The notes under the pieces are model-generated. The model was not told the origin of the DNA and searched no databases. It worked only from the letters and a program-made list of their open reading frames with translations. Of a stretch of DNA of 64,000 nt, positions 57,601 to 64,000 are shown piece after piece; positions within the stretch are counted from its first letter, which is position 1; the number at the start of each line of letters is the position of its first letter. Made by a program: the position numbers and the translations under genes. Origin of the DNA: Argopecten irradians (Eukaryota > Mollusca > Bivalvia > Pectinida > Pectinidae); assembly GCF_041381155.1 (NCBI RefSeq), contig NC_091143.1, positions 39,137,996 through 39,201,995 of the forward strand. Reading direction: 5' to 3'.

Positions 57601-60600
57601 TGAAAACTCCATTTAACCTGGACAGCGGCAAACGTTAATATATCATATATAGCGAAATCATTTGGTTCTGCGGTCTCTATATGCAACTCCATCTCTTCTC
57701 CACAAAAAGGGGAGGGTCTCTTATAGGGAAGGGGCGCTAATTACGGCTAATTAAGTGGAAATGCATGACATTATGGCTAACCCCCTTATTATTTAATCAA
57801 GATAATATGCAATCCCTGATATGTTTATTTTTTTTTAATAGATAAATTTGTATTTGCCATCCCCCGATCAACAAAAACAACAGATGCTCATAAATGACTC
57901 ATACACACAGGACTACAATGTATGTATATGTACAGGTTTTTTTTATCCCAAATCCATCACAATTACTAATTTGTAGTAATATAAATGCTACCTGGCCATT
58001 TGTCTGATGAAGGTGACAGTTTATACACATGGTACTGGTCATTGAAACCTTACACATGAATGTAAGTGGGTTAGGGTTTAGTTATTTTAACGTCCTATTA
58101 ACAGCCAGGGTCATGGAAGGATGTGCCTAGTTTGTTGGTAGAGGAAAGTTCATGGAGAAAAACTATGGACCAGCGGTCAGCATCTGGCAACTGCCCCACA
58201 TGGGATTCGAACTCGCGACCCCAGAGGAATTTTAAGTAATAATGTTTAACATATCATTACATACATAAAACAACTGTGCATTTTAACAATATTTAGCTGA
58301 GCTTGCATTAATCCTAATTTTAAAAGTTATAGTGGCCGAGTTGTAAAGTGACAGATTTATGACAAACATCTCATCATACAGCGATATAATTATGGATACC
58401 GTATTCGACCCAATAAGCGCCCAGGGCGCTTAAAAAATTGATAAAAATGAAAAGGTGCTAATAAGTCAAAATTATTGCAAATCTATACAGTAACAGTTTT
58501 ATGTAGTTTTGGTCCTTATTTATGCCTGGGCAATTGCAACTGAGGCCTCAAAAAGGGGGAGGGGCGCTTATTGGGACATGGGCGCTTATTGGGTCGAATA
58601 AGGTACTATCATTATAGTCTATTATAGGATCGATGAAAATATATCATCTTAACTCTTGTTTAATATATACCATATTCGCCATAATTGTTAACAATTCATT
58701 TGCATTTTAACCTTTGAGACTTGTTATTATGTCATGATTCATAATGTTCATGTAATATGGGATACAATGCTGGTGTTAGAGGCATCACATGTTGTAAAAC
58801 ATATTGTTAAATCCATGGGATGGGGGTGTTTATACAACTTCAACTCTTCTCCAGAAAAGGTGAGGAGTGCTTATAGGGGGAAGGCCGCTAATTATGGTGA
58901 ATATGGTATGTGACATTGACCTATAACCCTGTGTGACCTATAACCCTGTGTGACCTTACCTCGTTGACATTTCTCTATGTCATTATTGGCGTTACTTAGA
59001 AGTCCAGATAACAAGGACTCCACATCCTCTCCTACATATCCAGATATCGTCAGGGAGGTACAGTCGCCGACGTAAAAGGGAACATCTAGAAACTTAGCCA
59101 CAGCATTAGCTAGTAAAGTTTTACCTGAAAAAAATACATTTGCTCATATTTGCTACTTTGTATTTGCATATACAGAGCTGTCTGCCCTTGTGGATAGGTA
59201 TTGATTGTGATGCCATGTGTTTACGAGCGTAACATCATTTTTTCTCACAAAACGACGTGAATGGAGTTCACAAAATAATGATGTCACAATAGATGCCTAT
59301 CCTAAGGGAGGAACCTCTATAGTATGCAAAGATAGATTATATGCTAATATTGATTTGAGAGTTCAAGATATTTTACATTTAGTTTTAGAAATATGACTGC
59401 ACAAGAAGGGAATAATATATATTTAAAGGACCGACTGACTGTTGCAAGGATCAAACCTTGAACCACTAACCAGATTGTGCCATCTATCAATAACATGCAG
59501 ACAAGTTACCATACTGCATTTCTATATTGTTTAGTAATTATACCTTTACCAACAAAATAGGAATTATTTATCTGAATAGTTTAAAAGCAACAAAAAAACC
59601 ACCAATATTTAACACAAACAAGGACATAGTCATTCAGATCCCCCGCCAATGGAGATATCAAAGCTGAAGTAAGTTTGATTGTGGAGACTTATGTGTATGA
59701 AAAAAAACAGGAAAAAGGAAGTTGAGCTAAAGAAAGATGGTGTATAATTCAAGTAGAGCGGGGCTGCAATTGTTGAATCAGGTATACAGCCTTGACATTT
59801 ATATTAGACTATATACACAAAGATGGGTGGAGTTTTGCAAAGTAACATTTACCATTTACCATGATATTTTCAGCAATGTTTCCATGGTAACGGAAAAAGT
59901 GCAAAAAATGAAAACCTAAAAATAGCAAAAGGTACAACTAGACCATAAAAAGAATGTGTCTATGAAGTTTCGTGGAAATATCTCTGCTGGTTTTAGAGTT
60001 ATGCTCCGGAAATGAACCTGCTACAAAAATATGATATTTTCAGCAATGTTTCTATGGTTACAGAAAAAAGCACGAAAAGTGAAAACCTAAAAATAGCAAA
60101 AGGCACTACTAGACTATAAGAACAATGTATCTATGAAGTTTCATGGAAATATCTCTGCTGGTTTTAGAGTTGTGCTCCGGAAACGATTCTTACGCAAAAA
60201 TCTGCCATTTTCAGCAATGTTTCCATGGTTACAGAAAAAAGTACAAAAAGTGAAAACCTTAAAATAGCAAAAGGCACTACTAAACCATAAGACTAATGTG
60301 CCTATGGAGTTCCGTGCATATATCTCAACCGGTTTTCCAGTTATGCTGCGGAAACGAACCTGGTACAAAAATATGATATTTTCAGCAATGTTTCCATGGT
60401 TACGAAAAAAGTGCAAAAAATGAAAACCTAAAAATAGCAAAAGGCACTACTAGACCATAAGAACAATGTGTCTATGAAGTTTCGTGGAAATATCTCTTCT
60501 GGTTTTAGAGTTATGCTCCGGAAATTATTCCATGGTTACGGAAAAAATGCAGACATTGAAAACCTAAAAATAGCAAAAGGCACTACTAGACCATAAGACC

Positions 60601-63454
60601 AATGTGTGTATTAAGTTTCGTGGAAATATTTCGACTGGTTTTAGAGTTATGCTCCGGAAACCATTCGTACGGACGGACGGAACCCATTTGTATATCCCCC
60701 GCCAACTTCGTTGGGCGGGGGATAAAAATGCTAAAAAATTTTGTGAAATGCATAGTTTTCCAACATCAAATATTTTTAAAAAGAAACATTGTTGCCCTTC
60801 TTCAAGAGTGTGAGCAATCCCTCAAACCTACTTGCTAGCTCCAAAATTTTATATATGCCCTGTTTAGTTTTTAAATACATATATTGAATCTAATAATAGT
60901 TCCAGAACAAGCGCATAGTTTGGAAACCACCATATCGAATTCGTGCAGGAGCACGCACTGACATTCAGGATGACATATTTCTTGTCGCCCTAGTACCTAC
61001 ACATATTTGCTATACATGGCTATACTGTACCTGATCCTGTTGGGCCAAGCAATAAAATATTACTCTTTTCTAAGATGGTATTCTTTTCAAACTTTGGACT
61101 GTCAGCCTCCAACAAATGTTGTAAATGGTTAGGGACCATAGAAGTTAAGGAGCCAGTCTGTCTCAGCAGTGACATGTGGGGATGGTCTGAAAAAAACAAA
61201 TATACGCACTTATAACTCAACATATATTTTTACTCTGCTTATAAAAATTTTGTGTAACCTTGTCAGTTACCAAATTTCATTTTATTTCACCGGCAGGGTC
61301 AAGGTCACAGAGCTAAAAAAATAGATAAATATATTTCACCGGCAGGGTCAAGGTCACAGAGCTAAAAAAATAGATAAATATACAGCAGTAACATTTTTAC
61401 TATTTGATTTATACATTCATACTTAAATTAAAATTGATCCTTATACTTTACCATAGATATGTAATAAGAAAATATGTCAAGGTCACATGCTCACAGAGGT
61501 CAAAAAAGTCAAAAATGAAAATTTTTAATCTTTTGTCAGAAGATTCAAGAATAATGTGGTGTAGTATATTATTCATGGGATGATAACCACTAAATGCATT
61601 ACTACTGCTTTATACCATAGCACAGCTTTGAAGGTGAATTAACAAAATTGAAATAAATGGGTTCTACTGGTGAGAAAATCAATGTAAATGGGGAAAAATG
61701 ACTATCTACTGCAATCCTTTCTGCTTAATATTGATATCATTTAAGCATTGAACGTCTTTCAGTTGGCATTCATAGCCAATATGAATGGCAACTTGACAGA
61801 GGCAAATTCCATGAAGCGCACTAGCGCTTCATTTTGGATTTGCGTCAGTCCAGTTGGCATTCATTTTGGCTATGAATGCCAACTGAAAGATGTTCAATGC
61901 TTATATTTACATTTGGTTACAATTTTATGTTGACACATCAAGGGATTTTGCATCTTTAATGAATCAATCATTCGTTATCGTCAAGGATGGAACAGCCATT
62001 TGAACCGCCATTTTCCGTGATCGCTGGCACGACAATTGTGACAACACAATTATAATGACGTAGTAAAAAGCAATTGAAGTTCATAGTCTATATGACTGCA
62101 AACTGCATTTGGTAAGGTTACCTAGTGGGACTGCATTGGAAATTTGAATATACTGATTTACAACTGATATTCAAATTAACTAAGAGCACAAATACAATAA
62201 TGATACCTATACTGTTAGCTTTGTCTGCTGCAGGCGATACAAAATCCAAAGACACTTACTTGAAGGATAGGCTGAGGAGGGTGGCTGCCGTTTGTACAAT
62301 GAAAGATGGGCCGGGGTTGGCTCTGCTCTGTATATATCTTTCTGCTGCTGGTTGTGCTGAATTCTTCGGTAATGGTAGTAAACAGCGGAAGAAAGAACTT
62401 TTTTTGCTCTCTCTTGCCCAACCACATGTTCTTCAAGGAAACTGAATATCTAGAACAGGCAGAAAATAACTGAAATTCAAAGTTTTAGATATGTCTGCAA
62501 ATTCTTCAGGCCTTAAATAAGCAGAGATTGGAAATACATGCAAGCTTCTTGGGGTACAATATCACCCTCCCTGTGATTGATTGAGTGACATCATAATCAT
62601 AACTATAAAATAGATCTAAGGGTGGATATAATGTCAGTGATAGTAACCCCTGGAGTAGCAATGATGGGACAACCCATGCCTATTTTTAACCTATAAAACA
62701 AGTAGACAAAAACTTTTGTAACTTTCGTAAAACTGCCAAGATTCAAAATGTGAAGAAGTAAAATTATTATTCTGAATTGTATTTAAAAATGTTTTGTGTA
62801 TACCCAAGGAATATTTTCAAAACTTTATCTCTATGGCAAAAATGTTACAATGCAGATCTAGATGGTATGGGAAATCATCATACCGGACGGACAGACAGAA
62901 AGACGGACAGACAAACTGATTACTATAGGGCAGCTGCATCTTGACACAGGTCCTAATAAACTGTTAAAAACAGTAGTTCCGTATTCTACCCAATAAACGC
63001 CCTTACAAAATTGTAGCAAATAAGGGGGCGCTTCATAGAAACAAATTTGGACTAGCCTTTCATAAAATTATTCTACAAAGTAAGTCATAAATCAATTGAC
63101 CAAATAATCAGTTAAGAAACCAACACAGTTTTTATATTTTCAGTCTGTATTTAATTCTAAGTAAGTGAAATTGAAGCCTTAAAAAAATGGCTGAGGGCAT
63201 TTATATGGATGGGGGCGCTCACTGAGACGAATATGGTATATAGTCATGACCAATATGAATGTAATTTGAGTGTCCTCAGCAACAGTTCCTTAGAGCTTCC
63301 TGCTACCTCAAGTCAAAGCTTTGACTGTTCCCTTTATACCTACCAATGCAAACATAGATTGAACATATCAATTCAAACATTTTAGCTCTTACCTCCTTAG
63401 GGCTTGGCACATCATAATGTACCTCACGACTCTTTGATATCTTGTCTAGACCAC
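51531..63454 (-). CDS. CLPX: ClpX-type AAA+ unfoldase, probably mitochondrial (eight 3' exons, N-terminus outside window)
   Basis: Exons 63454-63393, 62449-62260, 61186-61031, 59124-58960, 57086-56839, 54785-54564, 53633-53541 and 51647-51531 join in phase to 416 residues plus stop. ClpX unfolds substrates and feeds them to ClpP. Visible motifs: [11 protein letters not shown]; Walker A GPTGSGKT (split between two exons); pore loop GYVG; Walker [23 protein letters not shown]; sensor-1 region [12 protein letters not shown]; arginine finger region MIPEFCGR; sensor-2 [12 protein letters not shown]. The segments before Walker A and after the ClpP-binding loop are shorter than in vertebrate ClpX, and the loop reads YGF where LGF/IGF is usual, so this may be a divergent paralogue. 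The N-terminal targeting peptide and zinc domain would lie beyond 64000. Confidence 0.93.
51645..51868. repeat. Tandem duplication carrying the acceptor of the last ClpX exon
   Basis: A ~110-bp unit occurs twice: CTCCTGAAATAAAATAATA at 51645 and again at 51755, followed in both by AGAAAC(T/A)AGAGG...CCTATTTGACC...GTGAATGATGGTCAAG. Each contains TTATTTCAG|GAG on the minus strand. Further decayed copies of GTGA..TGAATGA.GG lie to about 52200. Confidence 0.85.
52660..53540. repeat. Intronic array built from the ClpX sensor-2 exon donor edge
   Basis: About 15 units of ~58 bp. On the minus strand each repeats the exon end (CTATCAGAAGAAAGTTGGAG, CTCGAGGTCTGAGGGC) and the donor TTGTTG|GTAAGTATGGC. 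Most units keep a perfect GTAAGT. The array begins exactly at the real exon at 53541. Confidence 0.95.
53541..53633 (-). CDS. CLPX: ClpX exon with sensor 2
   Basis: Acceptor CTTTATCAG|TGT, donor TTTGTTG|GTAAGT, 31 codons in phase 0. Encodes [17 protein letters not shown] and [12 protein letters not shown]. The 3' 40-odd bases and the donor are the seed of the array that follows. Confidence 0.92.
54131..54490. mobile_element. TIR element, AAAGATGCTCCACC family, copy B
   Basis: Same TIRs as copy A, in the ClpX intron between 53633 and 54564, reversed relative to copy A. Flanked by TTAA-like ends (GTTAAAG ... CTTTAAT). Confidence 0.85.
54564..54785 (-). CDS. CLPX: ClpX exon with ClpP-binding loop and arginine finger
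   Basis: Acceptor TTTTGCGTAG|GTG, donor GAAAAT|GTAAGC, 74 codons in phase 0. Encodes VYGFGQ (ClpP-contact loop position), [16 protein letters not shown] and [11 protein letters not shown]. Confidence 0.92.
54786..55230. other. ClpX intron segment with a short tandem repeat
   Basis: TTCTTTAATTCATGAAGGT is repeated three times between 54860 and 55000 (~65-bp unit). Confidence 0.65.
55231..56827. mobile_element. TIR-flanked 39-bp minisatellite element in a ClpX intron
   Basis: GGGACTAATTCACGTACC at 55231-55248 is inverted at 56810-56827. Between them lie about 37 units of TCCATCACCAATAGAAACAA plus TAGTCCCATACAACGTCAT. It resembles tandem-repeat-bearing non-autonomous elements known from bivalves (pearl-type); that link is inference. 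Confidence 0.85.
55310..56785. repeat. 39-bp minisatellite
   Basis: A multiple of three, so both strands read open (for example [13 protein letters not shown] on the minus strand); these frames are not coding. Confidence 0.95.
56839..57086 (-). CDS. CLPX: ClpX exon with Walker B
   Basis: Acceptor TTTGCTACAG|GG gives [13 protein letters not shown]; ends IIENSRGQK at donor AAG|GTGATT, a weak donor. The next exon in phase 0 begins VYGFGQLL, which fits ClpX. A 1.6-kb TIR-flanked minisatellite begins 11 bases past the donor. Confidence 0.9.
57124..57751. mobile_element. Composite TIR element in a ClpX intron
   Basis: Shares ATACAATGCTG.TGTTAGAGG, CCATGGGATGGGG and GGGGCGCTAATTA with 58667-58909, but has extra sequence in the middle. 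Outer limits are approximate. Confidence 0.5.
58075..58225 (-). mobile_element. tRNA-derived SINE
   Basis: Minus-strand reading starts with GTCGCGAGTTCGAATCCCAT (Pol III B-box type) then GTTGCCAGATGCTGACCGC and the tail region. A decayed second copy lies at 32120-32290. It is not an intact tRNA gene. Confidence 0.75.
58397..58605. mobile_element. TIR element, CGTATTCGACCCAATAAGCG family
   Basis: TACCGTATTCGACCCAATAA and inverse TTATTGGGTCGAATAAGGTA; inner GGGCGCTTA motifs. A diverged relative is at 62978-63240. Confidence 0.85.
58667..58909. mobile_element. TIR element, ATACCATATTCGCCATAATT family
   Basis: ATACCATATTCGCCATAATT at one end and AATTATGGTGAATATGGTAT at the other. Its inner sequence is shared with 57124-57751. 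Confidence 0.85.
58960..59124 (-). CDS. CLPX: ClpX exon with Walker A Lys-Thr and pore loop
   Basis: Acceptor TTTTTTCAG|GTAAAA gives [16 protein letters not shown], then [11 protein letters not shown]; donor CAACGAG|GTAAGG in phase 1. Confidence 0.92.
59163..59330. mobile_element. TIR element with ~50-bp arms
   Basis: TTTGCATATACAGAG...GGATAGGTATTGATTGTGAT and the inverse ATGTCACAATAGATGCCTAT...AGTATGCAAA. In a ClpX intron. Confidence 0.8.
59636..60724. mobile_element. Tandem-repeat element with ATCCCCCGCC ends and terminal hairpin
   Basis: Begins CAGATCCCCCGCCAATGG and ends ATCCCCCGCCAAC-TTC-GTTGGGCGGGGGAT, a strong hairpin. Inside are five ~170-bp units (GTTATGCTCCGGAAA recurs at 59999, 60170, 60340, 60510, 60646; the fourth is short), then ACGGACGGACGGAAC. 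I associate this type with mollusc introns. Confidence 0.85.
61031..61186 (-). CDS. CLPX: ClpX exon with the first half of Walker A
   Basis: Acceptor TTTTTTTCAG|AC, donor GGATCAG|GTACAG in phase 1. Ends [16 protein letters not shown], so the P-loop is split at the intron. Confidence 0.9.
61265..61385. repeat. 47-bp direct duplication
   Basis: TTTCACCGGCAGGGTCAAGG...AGATAAATATA occurs twice in tandem, nearly identical. In a ClpX intron. Confidence 0.9.
61742..61903. mobile_element. Near-perfect foldback element
   Basis: AAGCATTGAACGTCTTTCAG and the inverse CTGAAAGATGTTCAATGCTT; arms run about 55 bp and include TTGGCATTCATAGCCA; an inner GCGCACTAGCGCTT palindrome. In a ClpX intron. Confidence 0.9.
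62260..62449 (-). CDS. CLPX: ClpX exon with the [11 protein letters not shown] motif
   Basis: Acceptor GTTCTAG|ATA (phase 0, chosen because the AG at 62442 breaks the frame), donor TCAA|GTAAGT in phase 1. Encodes [20 protein letters not shown], the N-terminal helix of the AAA+ large domain. Confidence 0.88.
62598..62665. mobile_element. Fragment of the ACTCCAGGGGTTACTAT family
   Basis: Only one end remains: GGGTGGATATAATGTCAGTG followed by ATAGTAACCCCTGGAGTAG. In a ClpX intron. Confidence 0.65.
62868..62946. mobile_element. End of a GGACGGACAGACAG-type repeat element
   Basis: ACCGGACGGACAGACAGA...AGACGGACAGACAAACTG then ATTACTATAGGGCAGCTGC, an end that I associate with common bivalve repeats. 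Start not delimited. Confidence 0.5.
62978..63240. mobile_element. Diverged TIR element, CGTATTCGACCCAATAAGCG family
   Basis: TCCGTATTCTACCCAATAAA and GCTCACTGAGACGAATATGG ends, with GGGGGCGCTTC inside. Confidence 0.7.
63393..63454 (-). CDS. CLPX: ClpX exon ([21 protein letters not shown])
   Basis: Acceptor TTATTGACAG|GT, donor AAGGAG|GTAAGA, enters in phase 1 and leaves in phase 0. The ending PSPKE followed by [12 protein letters not shown] matches the start of the ClpX core. Confidence 0.85.
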
Positions 63455-64000
63455 CTGTCAATAAAATGATTTCAATTGGCGTGAAATGTGAAATGCACAC
63501 ATGTAAAGCTTGTAGTTAATTTTTCATTGTTTGCATGCATATACTTCATATAGCATCAGACTGGTTAATTTTTTTTCTCTCCTATACTCCCATTGAAAAA
63601 TTCTTGTTTGTTAACTTTTGTAAGAATGTGCCAATCAGCATCATACAGTTTTCAAACCAAATAAGGTAAGAAAAAAAAACCAACAGGTTCATGGGACTTA
63701 AGGATGGCCAGATTTCTGATACAAAATGAACCAAAGACATATAAACAGTATACATTGCACCCATCAGGCTCTTGAAATCAATCAGGCCTATTGATATAGT
63801 GCCAAAATGGCCCAAATGAGACGAAAGATCTAAAAATTAAACATGAGAGCCCAGAGGGATCTTGGAGCCTACCAAAGAATGATCACTGTCTGAAACTTGA
63901 AAGATGGATCTTTTCTCTGCTTTTCAAAATTAAGTTCTTTCTGGGAAATAGCATTAACAAGAATTGTTATTGTCGACGCAATAATATGCTGATGTAGTGA
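63455..64000. other. ClpX intron or upstream sequence
   Basis: No further ClpX exon was recognised. A block GAGCCCAGAGGGATCTTGGA at 63846 looks like a dispersed repeat. Confidence 0.4.

Noticed and set aside
58180-58225. tRNA gene suggested by GAGTTCGAATCCC
   Set aside because: Only the B box is present, with no cloverleaf; ordered similarity to 32120-32290 shows it is a SINE.
63582-63815. 77-codon minus-strand frame upstream of the ClpX exon
   Set aside because: Does not match ClpX and lacks splice sites in phase; looks like repeat-derived sequence.

Overview
This is eukaryotic, AT-rich, intron-rich and extremely repeat-rich DNA. Metazoan protein families (mitochondrial ClpX, copper amine oxidase, a Notch-ligand-like head) and several element types that I associate with molluscan genomes (short TIR elements, GGCGGGGGA-ended tandem-repeat elements, a tRNA-type SINE) suggest a lophotrochozoan, most likely a bivalve. 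The species call is inference; no database was consulted.

Four spliced protein genes can be reconstructed with consistent reading phases. (1) Plus strand, about 1.2-11.1 kb: the 3' part (nine exons, 565 residues visible) of an ankyrin-repeat protein. (2) Minus strand, 24.19-17.96 kb: a complete five-exon gene for a 764-residue membrane mucin with a signal peptide, a Notch-ligand N-terminal (MNNL-like) head, a truncated DSL segment, about twenty 15-residue Thr/Ser/Asn repeats and a transmembrane helix. (3) Plus strand, 44.38-49.33 kb: two exons of a membrane-anchored copper (TPQ) amine oxidase; only the extreme 5' end is missing. (4) Minus strand, 63.45-51.53 kb: the eight 3'-terminal exons (416 residues) of a ClpX-type AAA+ unfoldase, covering the whole AAA+ core.

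The rest is mostly repeats: a 7.1-kb satellite of 31/33-bp units (34.1-41.2 kb), at least ten other minisatellites, many small inverted-repeat elements in several families, two decayed non-LTR retrotransposon fragments and a tRNA-type SINE. There is no sign that the four genes work together; they are neighbours in a region full of mobile DNA.

The most unusual signal is that several intronic tandem arrays are copies of the adjacent exon edge, with the splice site included: the ankyrin exon 6 donor (5.3-6.97 kb), the ClpX donor at 53541 (52.66-53.54 kb), the mucin exon 4 acceptor (20.2-20.4 kb) and the acceptor of the last ClpX exon (51.65-51.87 kb). A second standout is a TIR element inserted exactly at the amine oxidase stop codon, with a perfect 9-bp target duplication that copies the stop codon.
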